From: Nostoc sp. CHAB 5844
GTDB taxonomy: Bacteria > Cyanobacteriota > Cyanobacteriia > Cyanobacteriales > Nostocaceae
Length of the DNA: 64,000 nt
Direction: 5' to 3'
Assembly (NCBI RefSeq): GCF_020829595.1
Contig: NZ_JAIVFW010000020.1
Location: 1-64,000, forward strand
Made by a program: the position numbers and the translations under genes. Under the pieces are notes generated by a model. It was not told where the DNA came from. It did no database searches and was given only the letters and a program-made list of their open reading frames with translations. Position 1 is the stretch's first letter, and the number at the start of each line of letters is the position of its first letter. Shown here piece by piece: positions 25,491-33,237 of the stretch.

Positions 25491-25982
25491 ATGAACTCGC
25501 TACTAGAAACATTCGCCAAATACTTAGATTTTTCCCAAGCACAACTAGAATCTATCCTGTCAAAATCGCTGAATGAAGTGCTTGTTTTACCTGAAATACA
25601 ACAAGAATTAGCAGGTTTAGATATTCATTTACTCAAAGAAACATTACCAACAGCGGGAGTAGTTTTAGCCCAAGAATTACCACCTTTTTACAACTGGCTA
25701 ACAAATGAGTTGGGAGTTAAACGCGTTCCCGATAGCCCAGAACACGCCACTACATGGGTAATTGGTTTTCTCAACAATCAAGAAACTTTAACTCACTTAG
25801 TTGAGTTACACCGTCCAGTAACACGTCCAGCTTTAGAAGCTTCCGTTCCCCGTTTGATAGGGTTGTTTGATGGCGTAGAAGATGCACGAGTTAGAAATGA
25901 ATGGCAAAAAGCGATCGCAGCTTTATGCTTAGTTTTAGTAGTTGATGCTCGTGAACAAGATAGAGCAACTGTTGCAGCCTGA
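25491..25982 (+). CDS. Unknown protein, 163 residues
   Basis: I do not recognise this protein. Starting at the ATG at 25491 (MNSLLETFAKYLDFSQAQLE) gives 163 residues. A TTG 84 nt upstream would add an AT-rich, Lys/Phe-rich extension that looks like leader sequence. The protein is mostly helical, acidic at the start, with EIQQELAGLDIHLLKETLP, PDSPEHATTWVIGFLNNQETL and a hydrophobic helix AIAALCLVLVVDA close to the C-terminus, too amphipathic to call a membrane anchor. It is followed by the DUF559 cassette 28 nt away. Confidence 0.6.
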   Translation: MNSLLETFAKYLDFSQAQLESILSKSLNEVLVLPEIQQELAGLDIHLLKETLPTAGVVLAQELPPFYNWLTNELGVKRVPDSPEHATTWVIGFLNNQETLTHLVELHRPVTRPALEASVPRLIGLFDGVEDARVRNEWQKAIAALCLVLVVDAREQDRATVAA

Positions 25983-26010
25983 TAATATCACAAGGCGATC
26001 GCAAATTTTG

Positions 26011-26526
26011 TCCCCCTAAATCCCCCTTTTTAAGGGGGACTTTGAGAAAATTTCCCTTCTTTGTAAGGGGGGATCAAACCCTGTATCTGCTCACACACAC
26101 TATCAAATTGATTTAAAACTTGACTATTTGTAAACCTAATAATTTGTAAACCATAGCCTTCCAGAATGTGTGTTCTCTCTACGTCATAATCTTGACCTTC
26201 ATCGGTAAAATGGCTATCCCCATCAATTACAATCACTACTTGTAAAGCGGGACAGTAGAAATCAACTATGAAATGATTAATTGGTCTTTGTCTTAAAACC
26301 CTAAATTGAAAATACCTCAAATATTCACACCACAGCTTTTTTTCTGCTGGAGTCATGTTTTTGCGAAGTTCTTTTGCTCTTTCTACAAGCTTTGGATTGT
26401 AAGGTAAATGGAAATTTCTACTGTTGAGGTTGTCCGTCATAGTTTCTAGTGCTTATCTTTTTATACTCCTCAAAAAAAGGTGGGAATTATTTCAAAGTCT
26501 CCCTTTTTAAGGGGTATTTAGGGGGA
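26011..26526. mobile_element. DUF559 cassette flanked by 35-bp inverted repeats
   Basis: The two ends, 26011-26045 and 26492-26526, are imperfect inverted copies of each other over 35 bp (TCCCCCTAAAT...ACTTTGA), and similarity continues inward for about 20 more bases. The only gene between them is the DUF559 gene. The whole unit is 516 bp. Each end is itself a small hairpin (CCCCCTTTTTAAGGGGG). No transposase is encoded, so if mobile it depends on another enzyme. Confidence 0.55.
26030..26440 (-). CDS. DUF559 endonuclease-like protein
   Basis: A 136-residue single-domain protein of the DUF559 family, related to very-short-patch-repair and restriction-type nucleases. LRKNMTPAEKKLWCEYLR opens the fold, RQRPINHFIVDFYCP carries the first conserved acidic residue (Asp60), and QVVIVIDGDSH holds the next strand. 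There the family normally has Glu before (I/L)DG, but this copy has Val71, a one-base change from GAA to GTA, so activity may be impaired. The last codons (SQSPP) and the stop lie inside the left inverted repeat. The gene is probably cassette cargo and is unrelated in function to its neighbours. Confidence 0.85.
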   Translation of the reverse strand: MTDNLNSRNFHLPYNPKLVERAKELRKNMTPAEKKLWCEYLRYFQFRVLRQRPINHFIVDFYCPALQVVIVIDGDSHFTDEGQDYDVERTHILEGYGLQIIRFTNSQVLNQFDSVCEQIQGLIPPYKEGKFSQSPP

Positions 26527-26579
26527 TCAATAAGTGCCACAAATCACACCCAACCACTTTTCAAACAACCTCTAACAAC

Positions 26580-29027
26580 TCATCGCTTAGGCGTACTTAA
26601 GCCACGACGCTCAAGAATTTGCCGCACCTCTGGGCTGGGAGTATAGTTATAGCCGTAAGAAGAGTTTTCCGAATCATCCATAACTTGAGGTGTGAGCAAC
26701 ACAATTACCTCATTGCGCTGATTGTTTTTGTTTGTTCTTCTAAACAGTGAACCAATCAATGGCAGATCTCCTAAAATAGGGATTTTAGATACAGTTACCC
26801 GGTCTTGGTCTTGAATAATCCCTGAGAGAATTAATGTCTGACCATCACGTAGACGAATCAAGCCAGAATTGAGCGATCGTTCAGATACTAAAAATATACT
26901 TTGACTATTACCGCCAAGATTAATTTCTGCTGAAGATTGAGGAGCCTTAACAATAGGAGCTACAGATAATGAAACAAAACCATTATCGTCAATTCTGTCA
27001 ACTTTGACAGCTAATGTTAGACCTACACTTGTTTTCTCAGCGGTAACTGTTTGCACAGAAGTATCACCACCACGAGTTATTTCATTCTTAACATTTCCTA
27101 CTACTTCTTGAGTTAGATTGACGTTAGCGGTTTGACCTTCTTGCACAATTAATGTGGGGTCTGTCAAAATTTTGGCATTACCACTTGTTACCTGAGCTTG
27201 CAAACTAGCAAGGAAACGTCTGGGAAATTGATACAAAGTAGGCAAACTGAATTCAGCCGTTGCACGAGAGCCTGCTGCATAACTAGCAGTTTGTCTTCCT
27301 GTGTTTGGGTCAGTAGTGATTGTTACTGTATCTGGTGTTCCTGGGGTAAAACTGGAAAGACCTGGGGTAGTTGGATTGCCAGTGACTGGAGAGATTGGAC
27401 TTAAGAAAGTAGCATTTCCAGGAGTGTCTTGTACAAGTTGACCATCTTGTATGACTCTAACACCAGAACCTCCATTTGGCACAGTAAATGTACCATTTTG
27501 GCTCAAGAAAGTTCGTCCTTGAATTGGGTTTGTGATTACTGGCGTACCAGTTATGCTACTTGCTGCTTCAGCACTGGTAGCTGGTCTAGAACCACCAAAA
27601 TTCAAAGATGCAGCACCGCCATCATTGACAAAAAAGTTATTCCCAACACCAAATGAAAAACTGGTATTGGTGTTATGTGTGTTTAAAAGGTTAACATCAA
27701 CAATTTTGACGTTAACTGCCACTTGACGACGACGAATATCAAGCTGGGTTAGTTGAGAAATTGCTATATTAATCTGTTTAGCAGGGCCAATCAATGTTAT
27801 GGAATTGGTACGTTCATCTCCTAACGCCTGTAAACCTCGTAGCAAAGGTGTTGTGTATTTAGAGTCATCAAGCGTGAGACGTTCAATTCTGGTTTCAGTA
27901 GTTGTCTGACTTTGAGTGACTGGGTTAGCTCCAGCACCCACAGGTACGGCAGTAACATTAGTCACTTGCCGTTCTCTGGTAACTGCACTTTCAGCCCCCA
28001 TCCCAACTAAAAAATTTAAAGCGACTCCTACATTTACTTGGTTCAGTCGCAGGCTACGTACAACAACATCACGCGTGGAATTTGGTAATCTAGGCCCAAC
28101 AAAAACTGTACGACCGTTGCGGTTAGCTTCTAAACCACTTAAGCGCAAGACATAATTAAACACGTCTTGCACTGGTTCGTTTTCTATATCTAAAGAGATT
28201 GTTTGAGAAGCCTGTCCATTAGCAGGCGCAGCGCCTGGCTGGCCTCCCGAAGGATCACCGCTGATATAAGCCAAATTTAAGTTAGCTGCACGAGCCAAAA
28301 GTGATAATACTTCCCGCACCGGCGCATCTCGCAGCACCAATCGCGGAACGCGTTCTTGGGTTCCTAGGTCAATATTGCTGGGAGAGGCATCTGTAGCAGA
28401 AACTGCAATATCTCCAACTGGTGGGGCAACGGCTCTAGGTAAGAATGGAGGAGCTTGGCTTGCAGGTTGGCCAGGCCCAGCGGCTTGATCTGGTCTGCCA
28501 TCAATACTAATTTCTGGGTTAGGAACGAGAACATCTGGCTTTTGACTTGGTTGCACTGGCACAGGAACATTCGCAGGCGGCGCTGTCGATGTTGTCGGTG
28601 TTGGTGCTGAAGCTATTGTTCCTGTCGATGGCGTAAAGCCGAGAGTGATTCTGTCATCTTTTCGCACTACTGGTTGACTACCAGGTGCATCGTTGTCACC
28701 CGTAACTATCACTCGAATACTATTAGCATCTAGCTGAACGACTTCGACAGAGGCAATTCCCGATGCAGGTTTATCTTGACGAAAGTTACTGCCTCGTGGT
28801 AAACGTAGTTGAGCATTGATAATATCAGAAACTAAAGTTTTACCTCTTTTAGTCGTAAAAACTTGCGGGCGAGAACCTGAAGATGTTTTTAAAACAACGT
28901 TAATGCCACCATCAACAGGATTTAACTTGACATCATTCACTTGAGTTACCTGCGCCCACACTGGTTGAGCTGCCAAAAATGTCAAAGCAGCACCCAATAT
29001 TAAGCTATTACCGTGAAGCTGTTTCAC
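26580..29027 (-). CDS. pilQ: Type IV pilus secretin
   Basis: PilQ forms the outer-membrane channel through which the type IV pilus passes. In cyanobacteria it also serves motility and natural competence. The 815-residue protein has a Sec signal ending QPVWA, an AMIN domain at about 27-125 that anchors to peptidoglycan, a long Pro/Ala-rich linker (about 133-215), an STN-like short domain (LVLRDAPVREVLSLLA), NolW-like repeats, and the C-terminal secretin domain with LTDPTLIVQEGQTANV and LRDGQTLILSGIIQDQD. It is the last gene of the pilMNOQ operon. Confidence 0.95.
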   Translation of the reverse strand: MKQLHGNSLILGAALTFLAAQPVWAQVTQVNDVKLNPVDGGINVVLKTSSGSRPQVFTTKRGKTLVSDIINAQLRLPRGSNFRQDKPASGIASVEVVQLDANSIRVIVTGDNDAPGSQPVVRKDDRITLGFTPSTGTIASAPTPTTSTAPPANVPVPVQPSQKPDVLVPNPEISIDGRPDQAAGPGQPASQAPPFLPRAVAPPVGDIAVSATDASPSNIDLGTQERVPRLVLRDAPVREVLSLLARAANLNLAYISGDPSGGQPGAAPANGQASQTISLDIENEPVQDVFNYVLRLSGLEANRNGRTVFVGPRLPNSTRDVVVRSLRLNQVNVGVALNFLVGMGAESAVTRERQVTNVTAVPVGAGANPVTQSQTTTETRIERLTLDDSKYTTPLLRGLQALGDERTNSITLIGPAKQINIAISQLTQLDIRRRQVAVNVKIVDVNLLNTHNTNTSFSFGVGNNFFVNDGGAASLNFGGSRPATSAEAASSITGTPVITNPIQGRTFLSQNGTFTVPNGGSGVRVIQDGQLVQDTPGNATFLSPISPVTGNPTTPGLSSFTPGTPDTVTITTDPNTGRQTASYAAGSRATAEFSLPTLYQFPRRFLASLQAQVTSGNAKILTDPTLIVQEGQTANVNLTQEVVGNVKNEITRGGDTSVQTVTAEKTSVGLTLAVKVDRIDDNGFVSLSVAPIVKAPQSSAEINLGGNSQSIFLVSERSLNSGLIRLRDGQTLILSGIIQDQDRVTVSKIPILGDLPLIGSLFRRTNKNNQRNEVIVLLTPQVMDDSENSSYGYNYTPSPEVRQILERRGLSTPKR

Positions 29028-29112
29028 AGTTCATTCCTCACTTTATAAACATTTTTAAGCAACACTTTTTGAGAAATAGCACCCCTATCAGCACTAAAAC
29101 TCTTCTTTCTCC

Positions 29113-29127
29113 TCAGCACTCAGCACT
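29113..29127. repeat. TCAGCAC heptamers after pilO
   Basis: Two heptamers of TCAGCAC in the short pilO-pilQ spacer, flush with the pilO stop codon. The same unit occurs inside folC at 33531-33565. Confidence 0.7.
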
Positions 29128-29890
29128 ATTGTTTAGGCGGTGCTTTAGCAGCAGCAGCCAATTCTTCTGGCGTAAGTGGCATCAAAGCCTGTAGTTGGAA
29201 CGATGTCGTAATTGCAGGAGGCCCTACTTGACGTATCACTTTGCCAGCTTGGGTACTAGCTTGCACTGGAGCCAAAACTGACTGATACTCTCTAACTATT
29301 AACAAAGGCTGTAAACGCTCTATGTTACGCAGAATAGATTGAGTTTGCTCATAAGTACCAACAAGTTCGACATTTATATTCATGCGTTTCAGCTTGTTGT
29401 TAACTGCCACCCCCAAAGAGCCATCCGTAATAGGTTCTGCTTTATTCGTCACAGGCGCAAACTTCTGAAGTTTCGCTTTGACTGCATTAGAAGAAACTTG
29501 AGCATTGCCAGACTCAATCAAGCGGTTCAAATCCAGCAGCAAAGTATCCAAAGTTTTTTCATTAGCAAACAAACCTAAAACCTGAATTTTCTGTTGTTTT
29601 GCTTGAGCTAAATCTTGTTTTACTTGGTCAATTTGTTTGATGGTGGCTTTTTTTTGCTCAATTTGTCCTTGCAGTTCGCCACTTTTTGCTTGCTGCTGCT
29701 GATAGTTATCCCATGCTGGCATCACGAGGTTGAGCAGTATGTACAATGCTCCAGCCAGCCCTACTACCCCTGCAATAATCCCAATAATTTGGGGGGTAAA
29801 GGTAATACCGAATACTACGGGGTAAGGCGATGCACCTGAATCAAATTCCTCACCTTGATCTGCAAAATTGAAATCTTCACTCAGCGTCAT
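29126..29890 (-). CDS. pilO: Type IV pilus assembly protein PilO
   Basis: PilO pairs with PilN in the inner-membrane alignment complex of the type IV pilus. The 254-residue protein has a cytoplasmic N-terminus rich in acidic residues, one membrane segment (IIGIIAGVVGLAGALYILLNL, about 36-56), a coiled coil (YQQQQAKSGELQGQIEQKKA) and a periplasmic ferredoxin-like domain containing GTYEQTQSILRNIERLQPLLIV. The start codon overlaps the pilN stop as ATGA, which implies translational coupling. The stop codon abuts a TCAGCAC tandem repeat. Confidence 0.93.
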   Translation of the reverse strand: MTLSEDFNFADQGEEFDSGASPYPVVFGITFTPQIIGIIAGVVGLAGALYILLNLVMPAWDNYQQQQAKSGELQGQIEQKKATIKQIDQVKQDLAQAKQQKIQVLGLFANEKTLDTLLLDLNRLIESGNAQVSSNAVKAKLQKFAPVTNKAEPITDGSLGVAVNNKLKRMNINVELVGTYEQTQSILRNIERLQPLLIVREYQSVLAPVQASTQAGKVIRQVGPPAITTSFQLQALMPLTPEELAAAAKAPPKQ

Positions 29891-30651
29891 TTTGGGATGA
29901 CTCCTGTTTGTTGCATAGTGCGAATTCGAGCTACTAGTCCTACTGTGCCTTTCTGCTCTAACTCCCGAATTAACTCAGAAGCGGGAACATCACTTAAACT
30001 CGATTGGATAGTGTATTTAACTACTTGAGGCGGTTTGATGGGGACTTTAGAGGCAGTCGCAGTTGGTGATAGCGGTGCATCTACTAAGGTTGCTGTTGTA
30101 ATTTTGCTTTCTGAAGACTTCAAAAATTGAGACTGTTGCAGACTCAACAAGAAATCGTTGACATCGTTAAAAGACCGAGCTAATCCGGTAATTTCGATAC
30201 CACCTGCCGGATTTGTTGGCGGTTGGCCTTCTGCTGCTGGAGTGGGTGGAATTTGTTTGACGTTCTCAATTTGGACTGCGCCGGGAATGCGATCGCGCAA
30301 ATCCTGTAACATCGCTGACCAAGGTCGAATCTGGTCAAATACAGTCACTAAACTTTGAGTTTCCCCTTTAACTGCGTTTGTTTCTTCCTTGATTTTGTTA
30401 ATACTTCCTATTTCCGCATCTAATTTATTGACTTCTTGCTGTAGCTGTGCTATGTTCTGCTCTAGTTCACCATTTTTCGTTTGCAGTATCCACCAACCAG
30501 CCCCTGCCAAAATTGGTAGACATAAACCTAAGCCAACTCCCAAAAAAATCGGTTTGGGATCTCCAACTGAAAGCTTTTTACCCCCCTTTTTCTCACTCTT
30601 ATTTTGATAAATTGGGCGGTCTTTAAGAAAGTTGACATCTAAACTGTACAT
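29887..30651 (-). CDS. pilN: Type IV pilus assembly protein PilN
   Basis: PilN is the bitopic partner of PilO, and its cytoplasmic N-terminus binds PilM. I start at 30651, where the protein opens MYSLDVNFLKDRP, the form known in cyanobacteria, with GGGAGG nine bases upstream. The longer frame runs back into pilM. The 254-residue protein has a basic N-terminus, one membrane segment (PIFLGVGLGLCLPILAGAGWWIL), a coiled coil (GELEQNIAQLQQEVNKL) and the periplasmic domain ITGLARSFNDVNDFLLSL. It begins four bases after the pilM stop codon. Confidence 0.93.
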   Translation of the reverse strand: MYSLDVNFLKDRPIYQNKSEKKGGKKLSVGDPKPIFLGVGLGLCLPILAGAGWWILQTKNGELEQNIAQLQQEVNKLDAEIGSINKIKEETNAVKGETQSLVTVFDQIRPWSAMLQDLRDRIPGAVQIENVKQIPPTPAAEGQPPTNPAGGIEITGLARSFNDVNDFLLSLQQSQFLKSSESKITTATLVDAPLSPTATASKVPIKPPQVVKYTIQSSLSDVPASELIRELEQKGTVGLVARIRTMQQTGVIPK

Positions 30652-30655
30652 TCTG

Positions 30656-31762
30656 TTATACCTCCCGCATTCCCAGGCCAAGTACAACGGCTAAACCAGA
30701 GCGTTGTGTATTTGGATATTTTTGTTCATCAACTTGCAAAGACAACGCCCCAACTGGATCTATTTGAGTAGTTGGCAAACTCAAGCGTTGTGTAAAGAAT
30801 TCGTCTAGCTGTTGCAGTCCGCCCCCTGGCCCAGCTAACAAAATCTGCGCTACTTCCAAATTTTCACTCTGATTGAGGTAAAAATCGATAGAACGACGCA
30901 GTTCATCGGTTAGTTCTCCCAAAACTCTCATCATAGCCGCCATACCAGGGTTAATTCCCGTAACCCCAGTTTGCCCACCATCCATAGGAGTCGCAGGAAT
31001 AGTCATTTCCTGCAAAAGTTCCATATCTCGTGATGTGGGTAAACTCATAGCTCTTGCGAGGGCTTCTTGCATTTGATAAGTGCCAATGGGTACAGTCCGC
31101 GAAAATTGCGGTACTCCGTTCACGATGATGGCTATTTCTGTACTGTCGAACTCAATGTCAACTAGTACCACCGCTTCTTGTGGGCCAAATTGCCGCAGTT
31201 GGTCACGAATTGTCCGAATTAGTGCAAAACTGTTAATCTCTAAAACATCGATTTGTAGTCCTGCCTGCTCAAACGTACTAATATAGGTATCTGTTACCTC
31301 TTTGCGAGTGGCAACTAACAACACCTGTACTTTTTCGATGCCATCCTCATCTACAAAATACCCAAGTTTTTGATAATCTACATCAGCTTCTTCACGCGGA
31401 TATGGTAAATACAAACCGGCCTCATGGTTTAAAACCATATCCCGTAATTCTTTGTCATCTAACTCAGCTGGCACTGGGATGAGACGTACAATAGAATCTC
31501 GTCCAGGTACACCAGTAGCAACACGAGAAGCTTTGATTTTACTTTCAGCCAATGCTTGCTGAATGATTTGCGCCATTGTTGGGGGGTCAGTTATTTGACC
31601 ATCTGTTACCACACCTTCGGGAACTGGTACAGATGTCAAAGATTCTATTTTTAAGCCTTGGCGCTGCTTACGTAACTGAACGATATTGACTCGTTCTGGT
31701 GCAAGTTCGATGCCAACCCCTTTATTAGATTTGCCAAACAGACTATTGAAGCTTTTCACCAC
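30656..31762 (-). CDS. pilM: Type IV pilus assembly protein PilM
   Basis: PilM is an actin-like cytoplasmic ATPase-fold protein that recruits PilN. The 368-residue protein has the typical GVGIELAPERVNIVQL opening, VPGRDSIVRLIPVPAELDDKEL, VLVDIEFDSTEIAIIVNG (phosphate-binding loop) and AQILLAGPGGGLQQLDEFF (adenosine loop). The length is normal. It is the first gene of the operon pilM-pilN-pilO-pilQ. No pilP is present, as in other cyanobacteria. Confidence 0.95.
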   Translation of the reverse strand: MVKSFNSLFGKSNKGVGIELAPERVNIVQLRKQRQGLKIESLTSVPVPEGVVTDGQITDPPTMAQIIQQALAESKIKASRVATGVPGRDSIVRLIPVPAELDDKELRDMVLNHEAGLYLPYPREEADVDYQKLGYFVDEDGIEKVQVLLVATRKEVTDTYISTFEQAGLQIDVLEINSFALIRTIRDQLRQFGPQEAVVLVDIEFDSTEIAIIVNGVPQFSRTVPIGTYQMQEALARAMSLPTSRDMELLQEMTIPATPMDGGQTGVTGINPGMAAMMRVLGELTDELRRSIDFYLNQSENLEVAQILLAGPGGGLQQLDEFFTQRLSLPTTQIDPVGALSLQVDEQKYPNTQRSGLAVVLGLGMREV

Positions 31763-31902
31763 AGTTCCGCCGGACTAATAAAATTGAAAATTTAAATTGT
31801 CAACGCAATATATTGCGTCTTTACGGGTAATTGATTTAGCCTATAATCTCGTTAATTCTCCATAAGCTTTTCATTTCTATCAAGGGTGAAAATACTGGTA
31901 AA

Positions 31903-33201
31903 ATGATTCGATTGCAAAAATTCAAACAACTGACAGCTTGGGCAATAATTGGCTTATTGACTAGTTGGATTGTTAGTTGCAGCACAGGTAACGTCGGCAC
32001 AGGCACAAAACAGGCGACGACAGAAGTAGCCAAGATTGAGTTTTGGACAATGCAACTCCAACCTCAATTTACTGACTACTTTCAAACTTTGATTTCTAAT
32101 TTTGAGTCACAAAATCCCGGTGTAAAAATTAACTGGGTTGATGTGCCTTGGTCTGCAATGGAGAACAAAATTTTAACAGCTGTCTCCGCAAAAACGCCAC
32201 CTGATGTTGTTAACCTCAATCCAGATTTTGCATCCCAACTAGCAGGACGAAATGCGTGGTTAGACTTAGATACTGCAATTCCTCAAGATGTGCGTTCTGC
32301 ATATTTACCTAACATTTGGAAAGCCAGTACACTGAATGGCAAAAGTTTTGGAATTCCTTGGTATCTCACAACACGGTTAACCATTTATAACACTGATTTA
32401 TTGAAACAGGCAGGTATCAGTAAACCACCTATTACTTACGCAGAATTAGCACAGGTAGCCCAACGAATTAAAGATAAGACTGGTAAGTATGCCTTTTTCA
32501 TTACTTTTGTACCGCAAGATTCTGGAGAAGTGATGGAATCTTTAGTACAAATGGGTGTGACTTTAGTAGATGCTGAGGGTAAAGCAGCTTTTAATTCACC
32601 ACAAGGTAAAGCAGCATTTCAGTATTGGGTTGACTTGTACAAAAAAGGACTATTACCAAAAGAAGTTTTAACCCAAGGTCATCGTCATGCTATTGATTTA
32701 TATCAATCAGGTGAAACAGCATTTTTAGCTTCGGGGCCAGAATTTCTCAAGACAATAGCTAACAATGCGCCAAAAATTGCTCAAGCTTCAGCTATAGCAC
32801 CACAAATTACTGGCGACACAGGTAAGAAAAATGTTGCTGTGATGAATGTAATTATTCCTCGCGCAACCAAACATCCTGATGCTGCTACTAAGTTTGCTTT
32901 ATTTGTCACTAATGACGAAAATCAATTAGCTTTTGCTAAAGCTGCTAACGTTTTACCTTCAACTACCAAAGCATTATCCGATAGCTACTTTAAAGATATG
33001 CCACCTAATGCTTCCACAGTTGAAAAAGCCAGAGTTATTAGTGCAACGCAATTACAACAAGCCGAGATATTAACACCCAAGTTAAAGGATTTTAAGAAAT
33101 TGCAAAAAGCAATTTATGACAATTTACAAGCAGCTATGTTAGGGCAGAAAACTGTTGATAAGGCTGTTGAAGATGCAGCGCAACAGTGGAATAATCGGTA
33201 A
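31903..33201 (+). CDS. Sugar ABC transporter substrate-binding lipoprotein
   Basis: A family 1 extracellular solute-binding protein of 432 residues. The signal peptide ends in IVSC, with Cys26 as the likely lipid anchor. The mature protein has IEFWTMQLQPQFTDYFQTLI, ENKILTAVSAKTPPDVVNLNPDFASQLA, GIPWYLTTRLTIYNTDLL and TFVPQDSGEVMESLVQMG, all usual for binding proteins of carbohydrate uptake systems. The sugar cannot be inferred. No permease or ATPase gene is nearby, so its partners must be elsewhere. It is transcribed divergently from pilM and converges on folC. Confidence 0.9.
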   Translation: MIRLQKFKQLTAWAIIGLLTSWIVSCSTGNVGTGTKQATTEVAKIEFWTMQLQPQFTDYFQTLISNFESQNPGVKINWVDVPWSAMENKILTAVSAKTPPDVVNLNPDFASQLAGRNAWLDLDTAIPQDVRSAYLPNIWKASTLNGKSFGIPWYLTTRLTIYNTDLLKQAGISKPPITYAELAQVAQRIKDKTGKYAFFITFVPQDSGEVMESLVQMGVTLVDAEGKAAFNSPQGKAAFQYWVDLYKKGLLPKEVLTQGHRHAIDLYQSGETAFLASGPEFLKTIANNAPKIAQASAIAPQITGDTGKKNVAVMNVIIPRATKHPDAATKFALFVTNDENQLAFAKAANVLPSTTKALSDSYFKDMPPNASTVEKARVISATQLQQAEILTPKLKDFKKLQKAIYDNLQAAMLGQKTVDKAVEDAAQQWNNR

Positions 33202-33202
33202 A

Positions 33203-33233
33203 TGTAGAGACGTTGCAATGCAACGTCTCTACA
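33203..33233. repeat. 31-bp perfect palindrome between convergent genes
   Basis: Perfect 15-bp arms (33203-33217 and 33219-33233) around one central base: TGTAGAGACGTTGCA and its complement. It starts two bases after the binding-protein gene stop and ends five bases before the folC stop, so it could act as a bidirectional transcription end. Related copies lie at 6901 and 34722. Confidence 0.9.
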
Positions 33234-33237
33234 TGGT

